Of a DNA stretch of 64,000 bases, positions 29,301 through 38,577 are shown piece after piece (within the stretch, counting starts at the first letter, position 1; every line of letters begins with the position of its first letter). The stretch lies in assembly GCA_026636295.1 (NCBI GenBank), contig CP089463.1:310001-374000 (forward strand), written 5' to 3'. The position numbers were made by a program, and so were the translations under genes. Below the pieces are notes generated by a model. It was given only the letters and a program-made list of their open reading frames with translations. It ran no database searches and was not told the origin of the DNA. The stretch is from Medakamo hakoo (taxonomy: Eukaryota > Chlorophyta > Trebouxiophyceae > Coccomyxaceae).

Positions 29301-31044
29301 GACGACCGGCGCCCGGACGGCGGGCGTCGGGCAGCGCCGCCGTCGGCGGCGGGCGGCCCGGCCGTCCAGGCCGCGGCGGCGGCCGCGTCCCCGCCCGCCG
29401 CAGTCCAGGCGCCGAGCGACGCGACCGCGCCCGCCAGGCCGGCCAGCGGGGGCGGGGGCACGGCGGCTGGGGGCTGGTGTTGTTCGGGGGCAGCGCCTCC
29501 TGTTGGAGGCGGCGCGACGGTCGCGCCCGCCCGCCGCGGCTTGGGAAAGGGGTGGAGCGCGCGGGCCAGCGGCGGCGGGTCGGCCACGAGCGCGGCCGCC
29601 GCGGCCGCGCCCCTCCCGCCCCTGTCCAGGGCCGCGACGGCGGCGGCCGCCCGCATGGCCGCCAGTTCCGCGGGAGACAAGCCTGCCAGCCGCGCGTCAG
29701 ATGACAGGTCTGCGGCGCTGGCGGCGCCCTCGCCGTCCTCCGCGCCGGAGGAGTGGGCGGTGAAGGCAGGGGACTCGGCGCCGTCCGCGCTGGGCGCGGC
29801 GGCGGGGGGCGCCTTGCGGCCCAGCCACCCGCCCCACGCGCTGCCGCGCCCGGCCCGGGCCTGCTGCCCGCCTGCCGCCTCCTCGTCATCCATGGGGAAG
29901 CCCATGGCGGCGAGTTCGGGCCCGCACGCTTCCAGGGCCACGCCCAGGCGGGCTTCTGCGTTGGCCGCGCGCGCGGCCAGCGCCGCCGCATCGCCCGTCG
30001 CCCGGCCCGCCCGAGTGACGGCGTGGTCCATGAACGCGGCCAGGCACGTCCACAGCTGGCCCACGGCGGCGGCGGCGGAGCCGGGCGGGGCGGACGATGC
30101 GATGAGGGCGGCGGCGGAGGGGGCGCACGCGGACGCGTGGTGGTGGTGGTGGTCGGCGGCCGCCCCGCCCGCTCCGCCCACCAGCTGCATGACTTCCGCC
30201 ATGGCCGCGCCCACGGCCGCTTTGAGTTCGGCGTACGCGGCTTCGTCGATGGCCGGGCGATTTGACGGGCGTCCAGGCGCGGCAGCAGCGGCGCCCGGAG
30301 CGGGCGGCGGCTTGGCCCGCCCCCAAAACGCGGCGGCCTGGCCGCCTTTCTCTCCCGCCTCCTCCTCGTCCTCCGACGGCGGCACGCCGCCGTCGTCCAC
30401 CGGTTCCAGGACGTCCGGGCCCAAGGAAGGGCGCCGGGAAGTCCCGCCGCCAGAGGCTTTCGCCCCCGCCCAGGACGAGGAGGACCTGCGGGCGGCGCGG
30501 CGGCCGAGGGCGGGGGCAGGGTGGACGCGCGCGCGCGCGGGCGACACCGGCGCTGGCGGCGCGCCCGCCGTGCCCGCGAAAATTGTGCCGCGGGCCACGA
30601 GGCCGGTCACGGTGTCGACCAGGGCTTGCAGCCGGGCGACGTCCCGGGCGGAGGGCAGGCCCTGTGTTGCGCGAGGGAGGGGGAGGGCGTGTGAGACATG
30701 CCGCGCGACGCCGCATCCGTTGTCCAAGGAAACACGAAACTCACCCCCGCGTCGAAGCACGCCCGTCCCACAGGAGCCGCGGGCACCGGCACGGGCGGTG
30801 CCGCTGACAGGCAGGCTGGCGTGAGGTCAACGTCCGCGACGGCGGACGATCGGCGCGGCAGCGCGACGCCCGGCTCGGGCAGCAGCTCGTCCACCGCCGG
30901 CTTTGGCTCCCGCACGACGGGCGCAACGGGCGGGACGACGGCTTTCTCGGGCGAGCTAAAGCCATTTACACTGGCCGAGACGCCCAGTGGGCCGGCGCCC
31001 GTGGCGGTGGCCCAGTCGTCAGTGAGGCGGGGCTTTCTCGGCAT
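26393..31044 (-). CDS. 1522-aa low-complexity, mostly disordered protein, two exons
   Basis: Exons 31044-30745 and 30661-26393 (donor GTGAGT, acceptor ACACAG) are phase 0. The N-terminus starts 'MPRKPRLTDDWATATG', and exon 2 opens with a helical segment 'ARDVARLQALVDTVTGLVAR'. A further helical stretch lies around residues 180-300 ('YAELKAAVGAAMAEVMQLV', 'LWTCLAAFMDHAVTRAG'). The rest alternates Ala-, Pro- and Ser-rich parts with basic blocks ('GSKKGKKKNKKVDRWVDDDE', 'GKKGKKARAV') and acidic blocks, ending near a 'ASDDEGFFSARSDASFMSG' motif. No catalytic domain was found. The motif pattern suggests a multivalent scaffold regulated by phosphorylation; this is inference only. Function unknown. 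Confidence 0.65.
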
Positions 31045-31125
31045 GTCTCTTTTTTTCTTCGTCTGCGGGCCTCAACAACGGGCGACGCCCCTCTCCCGTT
31101 CCCCATCCTCCCCCGCGCCCGCCCG

Positions 31126-33098
31126 TCACCCACCCCCGCCGTAGTATGCGGCCGGCGCGCCACCCTCCTGTCGACCATCCGTCACCGCGGAACTCAAGTG
31201 TTCCTCCAACGCCGCCCGGGCCGCCGCCAGGCCCGCCGCTTCGCCCGCGCCCAGCCCCGCCAGCGCGGCCGCCCGCCGGGACGCCAGGGCGTCCTCCACG
31301 CGGCTGGCCGTGCGCGGCGTCAGCACGCCAGCGGTCGGGTCGTCCACGCCCAGCGCCGCCATTTCCGCGTCCAGGGCCGCGTCCAGGGCGGCCGCCGTCT
31401 CAGCCCGCTGGGCGGTGAAAGCAGCGGGCGCGTGCGGGAAGCGCGACGCTGCGGCCGGGTGGGCGGCCGTGCTGCCGGCCGGGAGGCGGTGGACGAGAGC
31501 GGCAGTCAGAGGGTTGGTGGGGGGCGGTGGAGGTGGTGGCGGCGGTGGTTCGACGGCCGGCGGTGGTGGAGGTGGTGGTGGAGGCGGCGGCGGCGGGAGC
31601 GGTGGCGGCCCGGCCCGCGCGAGGCGGTGGACGGACGGCGGCGGCGGCGGCGGCGGCTCGACCGCCCGGGCCGGCCAGGCCGCTGCGACCGCGGGGACGC
31701 GCGGCGACGCGGCGACGCGCCAGGCCGCCCCGGGCGGCGCGTCCTCGGACGCGGCAGCCGCGGCCGGCGGCGGCCTGGGCGGCTTGGCGGCCGCACCGCC
31801 GCCCTCGCCGCCCACGGCGCACGCCGCCGCGATGCGCCGGGCCGCGACGCTGGCTTTCAGGGCTTCCAGGCCACGGGCCAGGCGGTCCAGCCCGGCCTTG
31901 GCGGCGGCCGCGTCAGAGGCCGCGGCTTTGGCTGTCTCGAGCGCGGCGGACGCGGCGCCTTCGCCGCCGACGCCCGCCGCGCGCGCGGCGCCTGCCGCGG
32001 CCTCGCGCGCCGCGTCCGCCGCTTTCGCCGCGGCCTCCCGGTCGCCCGCCGCCCGTTCCGAGGCGGCTACAGCAGCGGTCCGGGCGGATCCCGCAGCGGC
32101 GGCGGCGCGCTCAGCTTTGGCTGCCGCGGCCGCGGCGGCGGACGCAGCTGCAGCGGCGGCCGGGCCGACGCCGCCGGACGAGGACGAGGTGCGGCGAGGT
32201 TGCGGAGGCGCTTTCGCCGCCGCGGCTTCCAAGGCCGCCACACGGGCTGTGGCCGCCTCCAGCCGGGTTTTCAAGTCGTCGACGGCGGCCGCAGAAGACG
32301 CCCGTGGCGGCGGCAGGCGGCGGCGCTGGGGCGGCGGCGCGGCCGCCTCGCTGCCGCTGCTGCTGGGGGAGGACGCCGGGCGCGGCGGTGGGGGTGGCGG
32401 CGGCGCGTCCGGACCTGCCTTGCTCTCCCGCACGCGGGCCTTGAGGCTCGCGCACCGGGCGCGCTCCCGGGCCAGGGACTCCTGTGGCGAGGAGAGGGGG
32501 CGGGCGGTGTGTGGTGAACGAGGGAGCCCGCCCGCCTTCCCACCTGTTTTTTTTTTTTTCGTCCCTGTCGTCCACACACCTCCAGTGCTCACCTTGAGCC
32601 CCGCGTTCGCCGTCCCTAGGCGGTCCTGGACGTGCAGCAGGTACTGGACCGTCAGCTGGGCGACTCGGAACAGGCGGCGCAAGGACACCTGGTGAGCCGA
32701 GGGGCGGCAGGCGGTGAGAGAGGGGCGGGGGCGGGCGCCCGTCAGTTTCCTCCGCCCTCCCTCCTCCGTCCATCATCTCCCCCCACTTCCCTCCTCACCT
32801 CGGACACGCAGCCGCCCGGCTCCGCGTCTATGTCACCAAACGCAATGGCGGCCACGCACCGCTCCAAGGCGTCCAAGTCGGTGCGGGCGGCCTGGGTGTG
32901 TTGAGAGGGTCGGGGGGGAGGACTGAGCGCGTCGTCGTTTTTCGGCGCTCTGGTCTCCATCCCATCCACCTCGACACAACTCACCACCGCGTCCGCGTCC
33001 ACGCCGTGCAGGGCGCCCCAGTCAATGCGTTCTTTTCGCGAGCCAAAGCGGAAAGGTTGTGTGGGGGGTGGGCGGGGTGGCGGGTCGTCGACCGCCAT
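31126..33098 (-). CDS. DZIP1/Iguana-like ciliary protein, four exons
   Basis: Exons 33098-32985, 32891-32799, 32688-32593 and 32481-31126 are all phase 0 and give 552 aa. The first three exons spell the Dzip-like N-terminal domain: 'FRFGSRKERIDWGALHGVD' (residues ~16-34), 'LERCVAAIAFGDID', and 'LRRLFRVAQLTVQYLLHVQD', which is the family signature. Exon 4 starts with a coiled coil ('ESLARERARCASLKARVRES'), has an Ala-rich heptad stretch and long Pro runs, and ends 'AAYYGGGG'. DZIP1 works at the basal body and transition zone in ciliogenesis. I see no C2H2 zinc finger after the domain, unlike animal DZIP1, so it is DZIP1-like. It indicates a flagellate cell or ancestor. Confidence 0.85.
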
Positions 33099-33770
33099 CG
33101 CTCGCCTTTTTTCCTGCGACACGGTTGAGAGGGGCTGGGAGAGCGAGGCAAGAGGTGTGTGTGGGTTGCGCGGGCGGCGCCTTCCACTCTTGCAAACAGC
33201 AAACAAAATACAGCGCCGCGGCGGCGCGCGCGTGCGTCACCCACACACACCACCCTCGGCTGCGCGCCCATACACAGCGCTCGGCGCCCGAGAACAACAC
33301 AAGTCCTAGGCCTCTCTGCACGCCTACAGTGCAACGCGGCGGCGCGAATCTCTCTGCGCCCGCGTTTCGGACGACAACGCCTCCTCCCCACCCCCGTCAC
33401 ATGACCGTCGCCCTTCCGGTGCGTGTGTGAGCGTGCGTCGATCCCAAGCCACCGCGGCGGTGGTGGCGCGAAAACCAGCGTGTCAAGGGCGTACGTACGC
33501 CCTCTGTGCAGCGCGCTGTCGCACCTTGGCATGAGGGCGCGGCAGACCTTGGGTTTTTCCGGGGCACGCCCGCCGCCTCCCCCTCCCTCCACCCCGCCGT
33601 CCATGCCTCGCCTGCGAGGCGAGAACGCCGTGGCATCCGCGCGTGAGCGTGCGCGGGGACGAGGGCAGCTCGGCAGGCGGGAGAGCAGGGACGCTCCCCT
33701 CCCTTCCTTTCGTGCCCGCCACCCGCCCGCGCCTCTCACCTCTCCACCTCCCCTCCCCCCCATCCTCCAG
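33099..33770. promoter_or_regulatory. Divergent region between DZIP1-like and decapping-like genes
   Basis: A 672-bp spacer. It contains an in-frame ATG at 33604 ('MPRLRGENAV') followed by a donor-like GTGAGC (33642), and an acceptor-like 'CATCCTCCAG' directly before the ATG at 33771. A 5' UTR intron in the plus-strand gene is therefore likely. AC-rich and palindromic CG-rich stretches near 33180-33300 have no assigned role. No tRNA was found. Confidence 0.4.
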
Positions 33771-34805
33771 ATGCACCCGCCCTCGTCCTCCACCACCTTC
33801 ACGGGCGGCGAAGAACTCCTGGGCCGCCTGGTCGAAGCCTGCCAGACGACGGCATCGCCCAGCCGGGCAGAAGATGACACGCCGCCGCCCGGGTACGGCC
33901 GCGCCCTCGTTCCGTTTGCGTTTGACGGCGACCCCGACGCGCCGCCCCCGCCCGCGGCCGCACTGGACGGCGCCCTAGAAGACGGCTCCAGCCAGCTGCT
34001 GTACCCCCCACAACACAAGGGCGGCGGCCGGCGCGCCAACCAGGGCCCCGGACCCAAAGTCGTCCTGTCGTCCGCGCAGCCTCAACCGGTGGAGCCTGCG
34101 AAAAAAGGCAAAAAGGGCAAAAAGGGCAAGGACGCTGCTGCGCCTGCCGCGCCCGGGCCTGCCGCCGCGCCCCCGACCTCCAAGCGCGGCAAGGCCAAGA
34201 AAGGCGCCGGCGCCGCCGTTGCCGCCGCCACAACACCACCGAACACGGCGGCCGGCACGCCGTTTGCCGGGCCGGGCTTTTATGTCTCACCGACGCCCGC
34301 CGACCTGCCGCCCCCGCCCGCCGCCCTGCTCGCGCCGCGCCCGCCCATCCCGTCGGCCGCGGCGGCCGCCACCTTCCCGGTCGCGCCGGTACCCGCGCCC
34401 GCACCGCAGGCGCAGCACGCGTACCCGCAGGCCGGCCCGCCCGCCGTCGGCGGCGGGCCGCACTCGCCCTACCACCACCACGGCCACGGCCACGGCGGCC
34501 ACCAAGCGCCGCCGCCGCAGCCGCCGGCCTACCACCACCACTACGGCCACGCCCAGCAGTACCACCACCACCACCACGCGCAACCGGCGCACTACCAGGC
34601 GGCGCCCCACTACCCGACGGCGCCCCACTACCCGGCGGCGGCGCACCAACAGCCTTACCCTGTGGCCGCGGCCGCGTCCGGTGTGGCCGGGCCCGCGCCT
34701 CCACCGCCCTGCGCCGCCGCCTCGCCGCCGCCTACTTCCGCGCCCTCGCCCACCGCGGCGACGGCCGCGGCCACGGATGGCCTGCGCCGCCTGCTGCGCC
34801 TCTGA
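33771..34805 (+). CDS. PNRC/EDC1-type decapping-activator-like protein
   Basis: 344 aa, mostly disordered. Residues ~163-183 read 'TPFAGPGFYVSPTPADLPPP', which fits the PNRC/EDC motif (F/Y-A-G-x-x-F-x-x-S-P-x-P-x-x-L-P-x-P) that binds the Dcp1 EVH1 domain and activates mRNA decapping. Upstream are a short helical N-terminus ('GGEELLGRLVEACQTTA') and Lys-rich blocks ('AKKGKKGKKGKD', 'SKRGKAKKG') fit for RNA binding. Downstream comes a His/Tyr/Pro/Gln-rich prion-like stretch ('YHHHYGHAQQYHHHHHAQPA') and a short helix 'DGLRRLLRL' at the end. It is likely a cytoplasmic P-body protein. I start at 33771; the upstream frame is open, but the 'CTCCAG' just before suggests a splice acceptor. Confidence 0.65.
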   Translation: MHPPSSSTTFTGGEELLGRLVEACQTTASPSRAEDDTPPPGYGRALVPFAFDGDPDAPPPPAAALDGALEDGSSQLLYPPQHKGGGRRANQGPGPKVVLSSAQPQPVEPAKKGKKGKKGKDAAAPAAPGPAAAPPTSKRGKAKKGAGAAVAAATTPPNTAAGTPFAGPGFYVSPTPADLPPPPAALLAPRPPIPSAAAAATFPVAPVPAPAPQAQHAYPQAGPPAVGGGPHSPYHHHGHGHGGHQAPPPQPPAYHHHYGHAQQYHHHHHAQPAHYQAAPHYPTAPHYPAAAHQQPYPVAAAASGVAGPAPPPPCAAASPPPTSAPSPTAATAAATDGLRRLLRL

Positions 34806-35211
34806 TGACAGGCATGGCAGGGTTTTTTTTTCTGCTGTTTTTCTTTTCCAGTGTTTTGACGAGGATCTGAACCCCCCCTTCCCCCCAAAAAGGCCGGCAC
34901 GCTCGTGTCTCTTTTTTTTCCCTGGTCGCCGTGGCGCGCACGCGCCCGCTGCGTGGGAGGCAAGAGAGACACGACACGAGCGAGTTTAAAGAGCCCGTGC
35001 GCCCGTGCCTTGGCCCTTCCTTTCCTTTCTCTTTTTCCTTCCCTACGGCGGTCGACAGGGTTTGCACGGTGGTGCGCCCTCGCACTCTTCCTTCCCCCAC
35101 CCTTTTTTCCCGATCGAATAACGGCGCGGCGGCAGCACGCTGCGCGCGCCCACCGAATGAAAAAACACAGTAAACGAAAAAAAAACGATTTTACAAAAAA
35201 AAAAACCTCCA
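34806..35211. other. Convergent 3' region with poly-T / poly-A tracts
   Basis: 406 bp between two convergent stops. It has T runs (34821-34850, 34912-34920) and A runs (35160-35206), matching poly(A) regions of both genes. No ORF or RNA gene is supported. Confidence 0.5.
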
Positions 35212-38200
35212 TCAAACCGCCTTGCGCGATTTGGCCACCCGCAATAAGTGCTCCAACCCGGCCTCGGCCCCAGCCAACGCGTCCCGGGCCGCCGCCGCCC
35301 GCTTGCGTAAAGGCCCACGCAGGGCGGCCAGCTCGGCGGCCACGCCACGGGCGCCGGCCAGCGCGGGCGCGTGCACGCGCGCGAGCAGCGCGGCCGCCCG
35401 GACGAGCAGTTCAGGCGAGCTGGACGGCGGGAGCAAAGCCGCCGCCACGCCATGCCCGCCGCCCACGGGCAGGTCCGCAGACCCGTCGGCCAGGCGGCGC
35501 AAACGGCGCAGCAAGCGGGCCGCGTCGGCGGGCGGCAGGGAGAGCAAAGCCGCCTCCAAGTCCGCAGCGCGCACGCCGCGCAGCGCGCGCAGCACCGCGC
35601 CGTCCGGGGACAGGCCCAGCAGCAGCGGCGACGGGGCCGTGGGGCGGGGCGGTGGGCGGCCCGCCGCCGCGGCCGCGGCCGCGTCCTCGGCGTCCAGGGC
35701 CGCCCGCTCGTCCTCGGCGTCGGCGGCCGCGAGCGCGTCCGCCAGCACGTCGGCCGCCGTCAGCGCTTCCGCCGTCGCCCGGCCCGCGCCCGCCGCGTCG
35801 CCGCCGTCGCCAGCCGCGTCGCCCACCAGGCTCGCCGTCGACGCGGCCGCCGCCGCCGCGCGCCCCGCCGCCTCCGCCGCGCCCGCGTCGAACAGCGACT
35901 CCAGGCGGCGCTCGCGCTCCTCCTCCACGAAGAACGGCTCGTCCGTGCGGCACCAGGCGCGCACGGTGCGGTCGGCCGACCCGGACACGACCAGGCCGCC
36001 GCCCCAGCCGGGCGGCAGGGTCGCGGGCCGGCCGCCGACCGCGGGCGGCGGCGGGACGACGGCCAGCGACCAGACTTCGCCGCCGTGGCCGTCCAGGGTC
36101 AGCAGGCACTCCCACGCGTCCGCGTCCCAGTACCGGACGGTCCTGTCCTTGGACGCGCTGAACAGGTAGTGCGTGCCCGGGACGAAGGCCAGGGCCATGA
36201 CCGCGTCGGCGTGGCCGCGGAGGGACCGGTGGCAGTCCCCAAAGTCCAGGCCCCACAGGCGGACGGCCTTGTCGGCGCCGCCCGACGCGCACAGCACGCC
36301 GTCGGACGCGATGTCCAGGGCCAGGGCCGGCAGGGAGTGGCCGTACAGGGCGAGCGCAAATTTGAGGGTGTCGGCGTGGAAGACTTGGATGGTGGCGTCG
36401 AGGAGGGCGACGGCCAGGAGGCGGCCGTCGGGCGTGAGGCGGACGGCGAGCGCGTCGTCGGCCAGGCGCAGCGTGCGCGCGTGGCGGGCGGAGAGGCGTT
36501 TCGCGCCGCCGCTCGCCACGACTTCCCACTCCCAGAACTTGACGTCGTGGTCGGCGGACGCGGACACGAAGCCTGAACCGTCGGGCAGGGGGGCGAGCGA
36601 CCAGACGGGGCCGGCGTGGGCGGTGGTGGGGGACGGACGCGGCGCGTCGCCGCCGTCCTCCACCCCAACGACAACCTCGGCGCCCGCGCCAATGTGCGTC
36701 ACGCCGCCGGTCGCCACGTCGACCAGGCACAGGCCGCCCTCCTTTGTGCCGACGACGACGTGGCGGTCGCCGGGAGCAAACAGGGCGGCCAAGCCCTGCC
36801 CGCCGCCCAGGTCGGCCGTGCGCAGGACCGCCCCGCCCTCCACGCTGCCACCGCCGCCGCCGGCGCCGCCCAGACTCCACAGCTTGAGGCTGGCGCCCGC
36901 GGCGGCGGCCAGTGTGCGGGCGTCGGACGACAGGGCGACGGCCCGGACGCCCGTGCGGTGCCCCGGCGCGTCGATGGCCGACGCACGCTCCGGCGCGGGG
37001 TGCGGCTCGCCCTCACCACCACCCCCGCCGCCGCCGCCGCCGCCGCCGCCGCCTTCCGGCACGTCCCACTGTTCCAGGACGTTGGTGCCCAGCCCAAGGG
37101 CCAAGCGGGCCAGGGCACGGCGGCGGGCGTGGTGGTGGCCGCCGCCGCCCCGGCCGGACGACGGGTCGGCGGACGCCGACACGGGCGGCGGCGGCCGGGG
37201 CGCGAGCGCGCGCACGCGCGCCTTGGGCCGGGCGGCCGGGCGGGGCTCCATCTCGTCCGACGCGTCCACGACGACGGGGGCGTCGGCGGGCGTCTCTTCG
37301 CCCCTGGCCGCTGCCTTGTCGCGGCGGCGCTTGGCCCGGCGGGCCGCGTGCCGCCGCGCGTCGGCGGGGGAGCGCTCCGCCCACACCTCGACCGCGCGGC
37401 CCGCGGCCGCGCACGCGATCAGCGAACCCGCCGCGCCTCTTTCGAGGGCCGTCCACGCCAGGCCCGCCGCTCGTTCGGGTGCGGACCGTCTCAGGACGCC
37501 GTGCGGGGTCAGGGTCGGTGGCGGCGCGCCCGCAGCGGCGCCAGACGCCGAGGCGGCTGCAGCAGCCGCGGCGGCGGCGGCCAAGCCCTCTGCGTCGACC
37601 ACACGGTACACCGCGACTTCGCCGCCCGACCCCGCCACCGCCACCCGGTCGCCGTCCGGGTCGACGGCCAGCGCCCACAGCTCGCCCGCTGCAGCAGGCG
37701 AGGCGCCGCCGCCGCCGCCGCCGCTGCCCGCCGCTGCCCCGGCGTGGTGCCCGGCCAGCGTCTGGACGCACGCGCGAGCGGCTAAATCCCACACACGGAC
37801 GTGGCCGTCTTTGGAGGCCGACACCAGCCCTCGGCCGCCCCTCAAGAATGCCAGGCCCGTCACCTGTCCCACGTGGCCGCGCAAGCGGAACAGGCCCGCC
37901 TCCGCGGTCGCGTCCCAGATCACAATGTCGGTGTCGGCGCCGCCCGACGCGAGCAAGCCCGTGGACGGCGGGCCCCACGCCAGGGCCGTCACCGCGCCCG
38001 CGTGACCAGCTAGAGCAGCGTCACAGGCGCCGGTGTCCCAATCCCACAGCCTGACCCGGCCGTCAGAGTGACCGGACGCGAGCGGGCCGCGCGCGAATGC
38101 AGCCGTCGCCGTCGCTGCGACGGCTTGGCCGTCGGCGCCGCCGCCATTGCCGTCGGTCGGCGGGCCTGCTACGAGCGCCGTGACCTCGCCCGCCGCTTCA

Positions 38201-38391
38201 CCCGTCGTCTCTGACCGGGCCGGCGTCAGGCTGCGCACGCGTCCGCCCGTGCGCGCGTCCCAGACGGCGACGGCTTCACCCGCGCCAGACGCCAACAGAG
38301 CGCCGTCGGGGAGGGAGTAGGCCAGGGCGGGGCCGGCCGTGATGGCACCGAGGGTGGGGCCTGGCTCATAGCGCAGGTAGGCCTTGACCAT
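35212..38391 (-). CDS. UTP12: UTP12/WDR3, WD40 protein of the small-subunit processome
   Basis: Single exon, 1059 aa from ATG 38391 ('MVKAYLRYEPG'). Two WD40 propellers are visible: N-terminal repeats ('GHSDGRVRLWDWDTGACDAA', 'ASKDGHVRVWDL'), and C-terminal repeats ('SADHDVKFWEWE', 'GGADKAVRLWGLDFGDCHRS', 'ASKDRTVRYWDADAWECLLT', 'GSADRTVRAW'). After them comes 'EEPFFVEEERERRLE'-like sequence (here 'DEPFFVEEERERRLESLFDA') and a C-terminal Utp12 helical domain ('LEAALLSLPPADAARLLRRL'), ending 'LRVAKSRKAV'. WDR3/UTP12 belongs to the U3 snoRNP-linked UTP-B complex and helps 18S rRNA maturation in the nucleolus. A Gly-rich, His-rich loop between propellers is lineage-specific. Confidence 0.93.
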   Translation of the reverse strand: MVKAYLRYEPGPTLGAITAGPALAYSLPDGALLASGAGEAVAVWDARTGGRVRSLTPARSETTGEAAGEVTALVAGPPTDGNGGGADGQAVAATATAAFARGPLASGHSDGRVRLWDWDTGACDAALAGHAGAVTALAWGPPSTGLLASGGADTDIVIWDATAEAGLFRLRGHVGQVTGLAFLRGGRGLVSASKDGHVRVWDLAARACVQTLAGHHAGAAAGSGGGGGGASPAAAGELWALAVDPDGDRVAVAGSGGEVAVYRVVDAEGLAAAAAAAAAASASGAAAGAPPPTLTPHGVLRRSAPERAAGLAWTALERGAAGSLIACAAAGRAVEVWAERSPADARRHAARRAKRRRDKAAARGEETPADAPVVVDASDEMEPRPAARPKARVRALAPRPPPPVSASADPSSGRGGGGHHHARRRALARLALGLGTNVLEQWDVPEGGGGGGGGGGGGGEGEPHPAPERASAIDAPGHRTGVRAVALSSDARTLAAAAGASLKLWSLGGAGGGGGSVEGGAVLRTADLGGGQGLAALFAPGDRHVVVGTKEGGLCLVDVATGGVTHIGAGAEVVVGVEDGGDAPRPSPTTAHAGPVWSLAPLPDGSGFVSASADHDVKFWEWEVVASGGAKRLSARHARTLRLADDALAVRLTPDGRLLAVALLDATIQVFHADTLKFALALYGHSLPALALDIASDGVLCASGGADKAVRLWGLDFGDCHRSLRGHADAVMALAFVPGTHYLFSASKDRTVRYWDADAWECLLTLDGHGGEVWSLAVVPPPPAVGGRPATLPPGWGGGLVVSGSADRTVRAWCRTDEPFFVEEERERRLESLFDAGAAEAAGRAAAAAASTASLVGDAAGDGGDAAGAGRATAEALTAADVLADALAAADAEDERAALDAEDAAAAAAAGRPPPRPTAPSPLLLGLSPDGAVLRALRGVRAADLEAALLSLPPADAARLLRRLRRLADGSADLPVGGGHGVAAALLPPSSSPELLVRAAALLARVHAPALAGARGVAAELAALRGPLRKRAAAARDALAGAEAGLEHLLRVAKSRKAV

Positions 38392-38577
38392 GGCCGTGTT
38401 TTTTTTTGTGCGTTGGCCCGCGGGGCGGGGAGTAAATGGATGGAATGAAAAGCTAGCCAGCGTTTTTTTTTGTTTGCGTCCATCCATCCACACCTTCAAC
38501 CTCGGCCGCCTCCTCTGCCACGGGGCCCCGGCCGTGTTTCGCGCGCCCCGGCCAAGGCTCCAGTCCCCCTTGGCGGC
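38392..38577. promoter_or_regulatory. Bidirectional upstream region of UTP12 and the GT61-like gene
   Basis: 186 bp between divergent ATGs. It has two T runs (38399-38406 and 38463-38471) and a 'CCATCCATCC' stretch. No standard core element was recognised. Confidence 0.4.

Noticed and set aside
33423-33770. N-terminal extension of the decapping-like protein
   Set aside because: The frame is open, but it contains a donor-like GTGAGC and an acceptor-like CTCCAG just before ATG 33771, so it reads better as UTR and intron.
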